A program made the position numbers and the translations under genes. Source: Chloroflexota bacterium (GTDB taxonomy: Bacteria; Chloroflexota; Dehalococcoidia; UBA3495). From it: DNA of 11,386 nucleotides. Location: assembly GCA_022576105.1 (NCBI GenBank), contig JACZRM010000033.1:1-11386 (forward strand), read 5' to 3'. Below the pieces are notes generated by a model. That model did not search any database. It was given only the letters and a program-made list of their open reading frames with translations, and was not told where the DNA came from. Positions 1 through 7,354 of the stretch are shown here, piece after piece (positions within the stretch are counted from its first letter, which is position 1; each line of letters opens with the position of its first letter).

Positions 1-168
1 AAAGTACACAGCTATAAAATACAGTCCGATAGCCGGGGCGGCATAGATGTAGTTGGCTTCGCCCAGGGCAGCGGTGATCTCCTGGACATTGACCGTCAGG
101 GCCAATACCGCCAGGAAGAACCCGCTGAAGAACAGGCCCAGCCAGAACTGCCAGTTTCTAATGCGCAA
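1..168 (-). CDS. YbhN/AglD-type flippase-like membrane protein, N-terminus only
   Basis: This is the first 56 codons of a gene that leaves the window at its left edge. The start is TTG at 168; a TGA two codons upstream in frame rules out a longer form, and an AGGA lies 9 nt before the TTG. The peptide opens with a short polar end (MRIRNWQ) and a hydrophobic helix (about residues 8-25). A short amphipathic stretch with QEITAALGEANY comes next, then a second helix from about residue 40. Helix, then a V/L-x-x-ALxxANY-like loop, then helix is the usual opening of the lysylphosphatidylglycerol-synthase membrane domain (PF03706/TIGR00374), found in YbhN, MprF and archaeal AglD. Members are proposed to move or transfer lipid-linked intermediates at the cytoplasmic membrane. 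It lies 126 nt downstream of an Agl23-like gene on the same strand, which suits a glycan-export role. The family call rests on 56 residues, so it is good but not certain. Confidence 0.72.
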   Translation of the reverse strand, partial: MRIRNWQFWLGLFFSGFFLAVLALTVNVQEITAALGEANYIYAAPAIGLYFIAVYF

Positions 169-254
169 TACAGGTCATCCTGGAGCAAGTTGTCCGGCAA
201 ACATTATCCCATCAAGGGCGACCAAAGAGTAATGCCAGAGCCATTGATTTCCGG

Positions 255-288
255 GTAATATAATCGCCGGGGTAATACAATCGCCGGG
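255..288. repeat. Tandem 17-bp repeat, two copies
   Basis: Two adjacent 17-bp units (255-271 and 272-288) read gtaatataatcgccggg and gtaatacaatcgccggg, differing at one base. They lie just after the Agl23-like stop codon, in the short gap before the flippase-like gene. No function is evident; slippage duplication is the simplest explanation. Confidence 0.6.
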
Positions 289-294
289 GCCATA

Positions 295-2856
295 TCATCT
301 AATATAGCTGTAATATTCGGAGGAGTACCATCCGCGCTGCAAGTCGCGAAAGAGAATATAGTCGATGGCTCTCCGCCAGGTTTCACGGCTTGATGCGGCA
401 TCCCGGAAAAACTGAAGGTCTTTGGCAAGTTCTTCCAGCAGCGGTTCGCCCTGCCGGTTTTCTCCGGGTCGCCGGTAGCTCTCCGGGAACCACAGCAAAT
501 TCTTCAGCGGGCCGGATTTTTCGTATGTTTCCAGCAGTTTGGCATCTTGGCCTTCGTGCTGGGAAGTCAGCAGCAGCGCGGCTGCTCCCAACTCCGCAGT
601 CTCCGACACCGGACTGCAACTGGGCGTCCAACCGTCTTCGCCTTCCTCCTTGAAACAGGCAAACCTCAGCGTACCTTCATCAGATTTGTCTCTAACGTAC
701 CACTGAAAAGGATACCAGAGATCGTAGTCCACCTGGGTCGTATCACCGTCTTTGGCCGAGTCGAAAACCTGCCCTTCCCAGTCCCGGAAGGTCTGGGCGA
801 CATCGGCGCTGCCCTGGGCATAGACCAGAATCTCCGGTCGAGAATCATCGAAGGTGTAAGCGGCGTGGAAAGCGCTCCAGGCCCCAAAAACCAACAAGAG
901 GGCGGCGGCCCCCAGACCGGCCATCGCTACGCCGGAGGGAGGCCGCGCCATTCTAACCAATATCGCCCCCAGCACCAGGATTACCGCCAAACCGGCCGCC
1001 GCAAGCCAGTGAATAGTTGATAGGGAATTATCGACTTGAATGTAGGCACGCAGCAGGAACAGTCCGGCAATCATAGCGGCCGGGGGCAGCAGCAGCAGCA
1101 GCAGCGTCCCTCTGGTTGCCGCCTGCCGCCAGCGCACCATTTCCGCCAGTTCTCCCAGGTACTTGCCGGCCAGCAGAATAAAGGGCAGCGTGATGTTGAC
1201 CAGCAGCCAGGGCATCTTTTCGCTGGCTAAAGTGTAGGCCAACAAGCTCAGACCGGCCCAAAACGCCAGGGCCAGCCCCAGCACGTCACCCTTTTTCAAA
1301 AAATAAGCCGCCCCGATCCCGCCGAATAACACCGGCAGCAGCTCATACACCGAGAGTCCCACAAAGTAGTAGTACCAGGGCTGGTTGCCCCGGGCCACTT
1401 CTTGTTGGGCGATCCAGTATCCCATCCCCTGCCAAACTCCGGTAAAGGCCCCGGCCCAGTTGGTGAACAGGGTGGTGTACAGGGTCAGCCAGACCAGGTA
1501 GAAGATGGCGGCGCAGGCCAGCCAAACCCCGCCGCGCCAGGCCAGCCCCAGAGCCGCCGAACCCAAGAAGGTGAGTAATAGAATCGCGCCAGCCACCACA
1601 AAATTCAGGGGGATGCCGTTGGCCGAAGCGTCTACCCGAATGCCGCTGGGCAGCAGTCCGTTCACGATCAGGTCAACGTTTACCGCCGAGGTGAACAGCG
1701 CCAGGTAGATGACGGCCAGAGCAGCCGGGGCCAGCACCATCGCCAGGATTCGTTTCCAGGGAAGATGCAGCGCCATCAGCCCACCGATGGCTCCGATTAC
1801 CAGGGCGCCAGCCAGGGGAAGGTCAATGAAAATTGGCCGCGGATTTTCGGCCAGGGCGTTGCCAATGGGTTGAAAGAATGCCAGGTACACCCCCAAGATC
1901 ACGGCCAGCGGGACCAAGAATAGGATCGCCAGAGACCTTGGCGAAAATCTACTCTTCGGGCCCAGCAAGAACAGGCCGCCGGCCGCCCCCAATGCCGGTA
2001 TCAAATGGAACCACTCCGGCAGTTTGTATACCGGCAGAATCAACCAGGGCCCGGCCCAGCGCGGCGCGCCGGAAACTGCGCCATCGACCCCTTCGGGACT
2101 GACTAGAATCAGCCCAAGGACGTTTTGCAATAGTCCCGCCGCCGCCGACCACTGAGGCAGGGTTAGGGTGAAGATTAGCAGGAAGAAAGCCGCCGGGCCG
2201 CCCAGGCCCTTCAGGGAGGCTCTCCGAAAAAGTGCCGGAGCCAGTTGGGGCATTGCCAGCAGGAAGGCCAACCCGCCAACGATCAACGCCACGAAGTAGG
2301 CGGTCTCCTTGGTGGCGAACATCAGGGCCAGCACCGCCGACGCCAGGTATAGATACCGGTCCTTCTCTTCATGGATGTACCGCCACAGCAGCACCAGCAA
2401 AGCGGTGGCCCAGAAGGCCATCAAGATGTCGTTGCGCCCAAAACGGCTGAAGTACAGCAGGGTCGGTGATACCGCCAGCATGGTTCCGGCCAACAGGGAG
2501 CCGGCCCGGCCCAGGTGATGGCGCAGAAAATAGGGCAGCGCTACCAGGGCCACGCCGAATAACGCGTAACCCAGCCGTGCGGTAAAGTCGGTGTCTCCCA
2601 GAACCCGAAAAATCAGGGCGGTAAATTCAATTTGGAAGGGTCCGTGCATCCAGGGCGAGTGGATGAACCCGTCCAGATTGGACAACTTCCAGGCGTAGTG
2701 CAGGTGTATCGCTTCGTCGTAGTGCATCGCCCGACCACCCAACTCCCAGAGACGCATCACCGCCGCCGCCACCAGCAAAGCCAGGAAACCGGCTTCCAGC
2801 CCGCCCGCTTTTTGCCAGAAAATTCTCAGATTTGTCGCCAGATTAAAGCTACTCAC
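295..2856 (-). CDS. Agl23-like (TIGR03663) GT-C-type polytopic membrane protein
   Basis: The product is an 853-residue membrane protein with a dozen or more hydrophobic helices and a soluble C-terminal part from about residue 690. The N-terminus has the layout of dolichyl-phosphate-mannose-dependent (PMT/GT39-like) transferases: a first helix (about 20-37), then HYDEAIH (45-51) whose Asp-Glu sits in the first external loop, HSPWMHGP (66-73), and FSRFGRNDILM (136-146). This matches the family named 'flippase activity-associated protein Agl23' (TIGR03663), known from Archaea and Chloroflexota and thought to act on lipid-linked sugars at the membrane. No substrate can be read from the sequence. 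The start is GTG at 2856: a TGA two codons upstream blocks extension, and no clear Shine-Dalgarno is seen. Neighbours are the DUF2298 gene upstream and a flippase-like gene downstream, all on one strand. A run of six CTG codons (1087-1104) encodes six leucines inside a helix. Confidence 0.85.
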   Translation of the reverse strand: MSSFNLATNLRIFWQKAGGLEAGFLALLVAAAVMRLWELGGRAMHYDEAIHLHYAWKLSNLDGFIHSPWMHGPFQIEFTALIFRVLGDTDFTARLGYALFGVALVALPYFLRHHLGRAGSLLAGTMLAVSPTLLYFSRFGRNDILMAFWATALLVLLWRYIHEEKDRYLYLASAVLALMFATKETAYFVALIVGGLAFLLAMPQLAPALFRRASLKGLGGPAAFFLLIFTLTLPQWSAAAGLLQNVLGLILVSPEGVDGAVSGAPRWAGPWLILPVYKLPEWFHLIPALGAAGGLFLLGPKSRFSPRSLAILFLVPLAVILGVYLAFFQPIGNALAENPRPIFIDLPLAGALVIGAIGGLMALHLPWKRILAMVLAPAALAVIYLALFTSAVNVDLIVNGLLPSGIRVDASANGIPLNFVVAGAILLLTFLGSAALGLAWRGGVWLACAAIFYLVWLTLYTTLFTNWAGAFTGVWQGMGYWIAQQEVARGNQPWYYYFVGLSVYELLPVLFGGIGAAYFLKKGDVLGLALAFWAGLSLLAYTLASEKMPWLLVNITLPFILLAGKYLGELAEMVRWRQAATRGTLLLLLLPPAAMIAGLFLLRAYIQVDNSLSTIHWLAAAGLAVILVLGAILVRMARPPSGVAMAGLGAAALLLVFGAWSAFHAAYTFDDSRPEILVYAQGSADVAQTFRDWEGQVFDSAKDGDTTQVDYDLWYPFQWYVRDKSDEGTLRFACFKEEGEDGWTPSCSPVSETAELGAAALLLTSQHEGQDAKLLETYEKSGPLKNLLWFPESYRRPGENRQGEPLLEELAKDLQFFRDAASSRETWRRAIDYILFRDLQRGWYSSEYYSYIR

Positions 2857-3148
2857 GAATCAGTTTGCAAGCTAAATAATTCTAAGAGTCCCTAACAAAA
2901 TGACCAGTGTTTATCCCCTTCGCACTGCCCAGGCTGTGGGAAGTCCCCTCCAATAATAATGCGATGCGCCGTCGTTCCGGCGAAAGCCGGAATCCAGGCA
3001 AACCCTTCCCCATTCGAGAAGTGTCTATCGGCGGAATAACGTCCTTGGGCTCCGGCGAAAGCCGGAGCGGCATCGGAAACTCATTTGCTGGTAAGCCCAG
3101 CGGGTGATATTTCATTCATTTTGTTGGGGCCACTAAGTCCCCTACTAG
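2857..3148. other. Intergenic spacer between two membrane-protein genes
   Basis: This 292-nt gap between the DUF2298 stop and the Agl23-like start has no credible gene; short open frames here cover the hairpin repeats and have no recognisable product. Its only clear structure is the pair of tetraloop hairpins at 2975-2992 and 3049-3068. No convincing promoter was found for the Agl23-like gene, so it may be read through from upstream or start from a promoter I cannot recognise. Confidence 0.6.
2971..3068. repeat. Pair of GAAA-tetraloop palindromes (REP-like)
   Basis: Two hairpins share the core tccggc-gaaa-gccgga. The first (2975-2992) has a 7-bp stem and is followed by atccagg; the second (3049-3068) has an 8-bp stem. 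Both have a C(GAAA)G loop, a very stable RNA tetraloop, and can fold on either strand. The form gttccggcgaaagccggaat resembles a palindromic intergenic motif seen in many bacterial genomes. Neither hairpin is followed by a T-run on the minus strand, so neither is a standard intrinsic terminator. They could protect the 3' end of the upstream transcript or simply be dispersed repeats. Confidence 0.65.
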
Positions 3149-5572
3149 CTACTGAGCATCCTGCCGCGTATAGATAACTACGTTATCCGTGTCAAAGGCG
3201 GTTTTCATAAACCGGCTGAAATCGGTCAGGCCCGGCCGTCCGTAGCTGCGGCGTTCTCGCTGCCCAACGTAAACGTATTTAACGTCGTACTTTTCCAACA
3301 GCGGTATTACCTGCGCGGCATCGTCGCTGGTGTAGATGATCGCCACATCTTCGGCTCTGCCCTCAAACGCTGCCCGGCTCCCCCGCCACTGCAGCTCATG
3401 CCCGGCCCAGCCCAGCACCGTGGGAAAGCCGGTGCTGGAGGAAATACGCCCGTAGTCTGAGTAATCGTCCCCCACCGCCTCCACTATTTTCCCGAAGGCA
3501 GCGTCGTTGCTCAACCAGGAGATGGCAGCGTATTCGTCGGGATTCGATTCAGCGACAAAGGCCAACCCGTCCAGGGTGCGATCGAAAAAATCATAACCAG
3601 GTGTGGTAATGCCGGTCCGTTCCACTATGGCTCCCACCGGATAGTAAAGGGAGGCAATCACCAATGCAGCGACTGCTCCCGCCCAAACGAATTTAATGGC
3701 CCGCCGGCCGATACTGACCGGCTGCCAGCGCGACCACCCGTAGTAAAGGCCGTAGGCCCCGACAATCGACAGCAGCACCCAGGATTGAAAGTATACCTTG
3801 AATACGGTGTTCATTCGATTTCCGAAGAAGTCCAGCAGGAAGAATAGCTCTGCCCCCACCATCAGGTAAAATGCCGACGCCATTAGCAGCAAAGGAAAGC
3901 TGGCGGTCTGGATTCCGCCGTACCGGACTCGCTGCATTGCGCTTAACGCGGCCAGGATCACCACGATTATCCCGGGCAGCACCAGAACGGACCTGCTTGA
4001 GATGCTGGCCCAGGTTAGCGTCGATGCACCGGTGAGCAGTCCCAGCGAAAACGCCGTGAGCGCCCACACCAGAGCTGGAGCGACCACCACCAGAACTACC
4101 AGGATGATGGTGTGGGCATCCCCCGGGTTTGGCCTTCTTACTCCAGGCAGCTGCTGCACCAGAAATGACAGTGATAACACGCTAAACAAGCCCATAACCA
4201 GGAGGAACAGGAAGGGCCGAGTGCCCGGACCGGTCACCGGCAGGATTCCGGCGGCCTGACTGCTCAAGTCCCAATAAAATGGCAGAAATAAGAGAACCGC
4301 CAGGACGGTGATCGGCAGCATCATTGATATTGCGCCCAGCAGGGGGTTGGACCCAAAGAGGAAATCCCGCTGTCCGTGAAAACTCTGTCCGTGGATTTTA
4401 GTTAAGACAATCAAGGACAGGATGGCGATAAATATTGGAAAGTCCCAGGCGTTGATAAAGGCCAGCGACCCAGCCAGCAGGGCGACTGCCGCTGACTCCA
4501 CCGGGTGTCTGACCACCCAGTTCCAGCCCAGCCGCTCCCGCGACTGGAAAAGGTTGAGGCCCACTCCCAAAAACATTACCACAAAGGGAAGGCTCAACAT
4601 GTGAGGGTGCAGGTCGCCCAGGATAAACGAAAAGAATGGAAACTCGGTGATGGTGAAATCCAGGCTCTGGCCGTTGGACAATGTGTCGATGACGCGGGTA
4701 GCCCGCCACCACCACCAGGGCTGCTCCGGGAAGAGGGTTGGGCCGGCCGGATTGACGCTGCCCAAATCCTTGATGCCCACCCACTGCCAGAACCCGGCGC
4801 CGCCCCAACCCTGAGCATAAATCAACTCCAAGACCCCCTCCAGGTTGCCGATGAGTATCAGCAAGGCGGGCGCAATCAGTCCGAAACTCAGCCCGGCGTA
4901 TCGACTCCCACCGGAAAGCCGGACCAGGTTGTAGACCAGCCCGAATGCGGCGGTTGCCAGCAGGGCCGGGATCAGGCCCACCGAGAGGTTGTAGCTGATC
5001 GCGGCGGGTATTGCCGTCAGCTTGGCTAGACCGGCCATCATGAAGTGCCCGAAGTAGTAATAGCTGATGGGATTGCCGGACAGCCACGGGTCTTCGGGTG
5101 GGAAAAACCGGCTCTGGATAATGGCGTTCATGAACCCAAAGTCCATGGGCTTCTCGGTATGGTTAATCGCCGGGATGTCGGAAATGATACCTAGCCAGAG
5201 GATGAAGAAGCCCAGAAATAGGGCTTCCGCCACCAAGATGGTTTTCCATTCCCGGCGTAGAAAGGCGATGATTTCCCGGCTGTGCCGGCGGAAGAGCCAG
5301 ATGGAAACCAGGGCCAGGGCCAGCACAATAGCTAGAATGGTGAAACGGGAATTGGGAATGAATTGGGTCAGGCCCAGCAGCCACAACGGGTAGGCAACCA
5401 GCACCAGGGCCAGTGGCTTGGCAAAGGTGTAGCCCCGGTCGGGCAAACGGCTGAACAGCAGGAAGGCCAGGGGAAAGGCGATCAGCCCCAGAATCTCAAT
5501 GGTGATGAACCAGGTGAGGACGTTGGCCAAGACGCTATCCGGTGAGGTCAGATGGAATAGATGACTGCTCAA
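3149..5572 (-). CDS. DUF2298 (TIGR03662) polytopic membrane protein
   Basis: The product is an 807-residue membrane protein with many hydrophobic helices. It carries two signatures of the DUF2298/PF10060 family: EKPMDFGFMNA (140-150) followed by DPWLSGNPISYYYFGH (161-176), and EFPFFSFILGDLHPHMLSLPF (310-330). The conserved Asp, His and Glu residues in these external loops recall GT-C glycosyltransferases, but the reaction is unknown. The C-terminal 150 or so residues are soluble, as in the neighbouring Agl23-like protein. The family is best known from Chloroflexota and Archaea, often beside TIGR03663 proteins as here. The start is taken as TTG at 5572, directly after an in-frame TGA; no good ribosome-binding site precedes it, and a second in-frame TTG at residue 15 is possible. 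It follows ftsY by 59 nt on the same strand. Confidence 0.85.
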   Translation of the reverse strand: MSSHLFHLTSPDSVLANVLTWFITIEILGLIAFPLAFLLFSRLPDRGYTFAKPLALVLVAYPLWLLGLTQFIPNSRFTILAIVLALALVSIWLFRRHSREIIAFLRREWKTILVAEALFLGFFILWLGIISDIPAINHTEKPMDFGFMNAIIQSRFFPPEDPWLSGNPISYYYFGHFMMAGLAKLTAIPAAISYNLSVGLIPALLATAAFGLVYNLVRLSGGSRYAGLSFGLIAPALLILIGNLEGVLELIYAQGWGGAGFWQWVGIKDLGSVNPAGPTLFPEQPWWWWRATRVIDTLSNGQSLDFTITEFPFFSFILGDLHPHMLSLPFVVMFLGVGLNLFQSRERLGWNWVVRHPVESAAVALLAGSLAFINAWDFPIFIAILSLIVLTKIHGQSFHGQRDFLFGSNPLLGAISMMLPITVLAVLLFLPFYWDLSSQAAGILPVTGPGTRPFLFLLVMGLFSVLSLSFLVQQLPGVRRPNPGDAHTIILVVLVVVAPALVWALTAFSLGLLTGASTLTWASISSRSVLVLPGIIVVILAALSAMQRVRYGGIQTASFPLLLMASAFYLMVGAELFFLLDFFGNRMNTVFKVYFQSWVLLSIVGAYGLYYGWSRWQPVSIGRRAIKFVWAGAVAALVIASLYYPVGAIVERTGITTPGYDFFDRTLDGLAFVAESNPDEYAAISWLSNDAAFGKIVEAVGDDYSDYGRISSSTGFPTVLGWAGHELQWRGSRAAFEGRAEDVAIIYTSDDAAQVIPLLEKYDVKYVYVGQRERRSYGRPGLTDFSRFMKTAFDTDNVVIYTRQDAQ

Positions 5573-5631
5573 TCAGTTCAAGGGTGATCGGGCATCGGTA
5601 AGGGCCGAACCGGAGGCGACCGGCCGTCAAA

Positions 5632-6588
5632 TTAGGAAACCGGAGCGAGCAGGGAGTCGACAAATTCCTTAGCGTCAAAGGGCGCCAGATCATTCAGCGA
5701 TTCTCCGGTTCCGATGAAGAGTATGGGCACTTGGAGCTCCCGCTTGATGGCCAGGGCAATGCCGCCCCGTGCGGTGCCATCCAGCTTGGCCAGAAAAATG
5801 CCGGTGCAGCCCACCGCTTCCTTGAAGGCCTGGGCTTGGGCCAGTCCGTTGTGTCCCGTGGTGGCGTCCAGGGTCAGGAGCACCTGATGCGGAGCGGTAG
5901 GTTCCAGGCGGTTGATCACCCGGCGCACCTTCTTCAGTTCTTCCATCAGATTGGACTTGGTGTGCAGCCTTCCCGCCGTATCGATAATCAGAACGTCGGC
6001 ATCACGCGCCTTGGCCGCCTGGTAGGCATCGTAGGCCACCGCCCCCGGGTCGGCTCCTGGTCGGTGGCTAATTACATCTACGCCCACTCGTGCGCCCAGG
6101 ATTTCCAGCTGTTCCTCGGCGGCGGCGCGAAAGGTATCGGCTGCGCCCAGCACTACTTTCTTGCCTGCCTGCTTGAAGTGGTGGGCCAGCTTGGCGATGC
6201 TGGTGGTTTTGCCAACGCCATTTACGCCCACCATCAAGACCACGTAGGGTTTCACGCCGTCGTCTTTGTCCAGCCAAACATCGCTGTCGTCGTCCGGGTC
6301 CAATCCCCTGGCCAGCGACTGCTTCAGGGTTTCAAAAGCCTGCTCCGGGTCGTCGATGCGCTGGTCCTTGACCTGAGCCTTGAGCTCTTCAATAACGCCC
6401 AGCGAAGTCTCAACTCCAACGTCGGCGGAAATGAGGATTTCCTCCAACTCGTCCCAAACTGAGTCGTCCATTTGCGAAGAGCGGAGCAGTCCCAGCACCC
6501 GGCCGAACCAACGCTCCCGACTGCGCTTGACGCCCTCATCGGTCTGCTTTTTATTTTCGGCGCGATCGCGCTTAAAGATGCTAAACAT
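5632..6588 (-). CDS. ftsY: Signal recognition particle receptor FtsY
   Basis: FtsY is the SRP receptor GTPase. It docks ribosome-SRP complexes at the membrane and forms a mutually activating heterodimer with Ffh. At 318 residues this is the short form: about 20 charged residues replace the long acidic A domain of E. coli FtsY. The N domain helices cover about 22-95. The G domain shows the P-loop GVNGVGKTT (121-129), [11 protein letters not shown] (151-161), DTAGR (203-207), [10 protein letters not shown] (267-276) and the closing [13 protein letters not shown] (293-305). The G4 motif, usually TKLD, reads AKLD here. The ATG at 6588 has AGGTG only 2 nt upstream, a weak arrangement. The gene follows rnc by 61 nt; linkage of rnc with ftsY is common in bacteria. 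FtsY serves insertion of membrane proteins such as the two encoded downstream, but that adjacency may be incidental. Confidence 0.96.
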   Translation of the reverse strand: MFSIFKRDRAENKKQTDEGVKRSRERWFGRVLGLLRSSQMDDSVWDELEEILISADVGVETSLGVIEELKAQVKDQRIDDPEQAFETLKQSLARGLDPDDDSDVWLDKDDGVKPYVVLMVGVNGVGKTTSIAKLAHHFKQAGKKVVLGAADTFRAAAEEQLEILGARVGVDVISHRPGADPGAVAYDAYQAAKARDADVLIIDTAGRLHTKSNLMEELKKVRRVINRLEPTAPHQVLLTLDATTGHNGLAQAQAFKEAVGCTGIFLAKLDGTARGGIALAIKRELQVPILFIGTGESLNDLAPFDAKEFVDSLLAPVS

Positions 6589-6649
6589 TGCACCTATTAT
6601 CTTACTTCTGGATTGGGATTGCGAGACTACTTGAGTTGGGGTTTGCCGA

Positions 6650-7345
6650 TTACTGGAGAATACCGGAGCGGGTCAAGGCGTCCTGGGCGGCGGCGCGTTC
6701 CGCATCGGCCTTCTTGCCGCCGTTGCCAGTGCCCATGACTTCGTCTCCCACCAGAACTTCCACGGTGAAAATTGGGCTGTGGTCCGGCCCTTCCGAGGAC
6801 ACCAGTTGGTAGCGGGGGGCCGGACGTCCCTGGCCCTGAACATGTTCTTGCAGCATGGACTTTGGGTTGTCGGGAGAAGCGCCCTTCTGGTACAAAACCG
6901 CCAGGTCGGGTTGTAGCGCCTTCAGAATAAATTCTTGGGCCTGAGTATATCCCTGGTCCAGATATATGGCGGCGACCAGGGCCTCAAAGGCGGCGGCCAA
7001 AATGGACTCCCGCTGCCGCCCACCGGAGGCTTCCTCTCCCCTACCCAGCAACAGAAAGCTGCCCAATTCCAGGCTCTGGGCGGCTTTAGCCAGGGATTCG
7101 CCACACACCAGGCTGGACCGGATTTTGGTGAGTTCGCCCTCGGGCAGTTGGGGCAGTTGCTGGTAGAGTTCGGTGGATATTACCAATTCCAGGACGGCGT
7201 CGCCTAGAAATTCCATCCGCTCGTAGGACTCGAGAGGCGTACCGTTCTGCTCGTTGAGGAAGGAACGGTGAACCAGGGCCTGTTGCAACAGACCCTGGTC
7301 ACTAAATTGCAGGCCTAGAGACGAGGCTAAGCGCTCAGCGCCCAA
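6650..7345 (-). CDS. rnc: Ribonuclease III
   Basis: RNase III is the dimeric endonuclease that cleaves double-stranded RNA in rRNA maturation and mRNA turnover. The 231-residue protein has the nuclease domain (about 5-150), with signature YERMEFLGDAVLEL (41-54) holding E42, E45 and D49. A C-terminal double-stranded-RNA-binding domain (about 158-228) ends in GNGGKKADAERAAAQDAL. The second metal-binding segment reads ILAAAFEALVAAIYLD (115-130): E121 is present, but the Asp found in E. coli as D114 is Ala118 here. The start is TTG at 7345, 9 nt after the stop of the upstream DsbA-like gene. GAGGG overlapping that stop (TAGAGGG) serves as Shine-Dalgarno, which suggests translational coupling. The next possible internal start would remove the first helices, so TTG is preferred. 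Confidence 0.95.
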   Translation of the reverse strand: MGAERLASSLGLQFSDQGLLQQALVHRSFLNEQNGTPLESYERMEFLGDAVLELVISTELYQQLPQLPEGELTKIRSSLVCGESLAKAAQSLELGSFLLLGRGEEASGGRQRESILAAAFEALVAAIYLDQGYTQAQEFILKALQPDLAVLYQKGASPDNPKSMLQEHVQGQGRPAPRYQLVSSEGPDHSPIFTVEVLVGDEVMGTGNGGKKADAERAAAQDALTRSGILQ

Positions 7346-7354
7346 GCTGTCCCT

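Noticed and set aside
1087..1104. Six CAG repeats as a microsatellite or phase-variation tract
   Set aside because: On the coding strand these are six CTG codons for leucine within a membrane helix; a change in copy number keeps the frame, so no on-off switch is implied.
5731..6462. Plus-strand 243-codon open frame
   Set aside because: It is antisense to ftsY, whose GTPase motifs are unmistakable; its composition is a mirror of FtsY codons.
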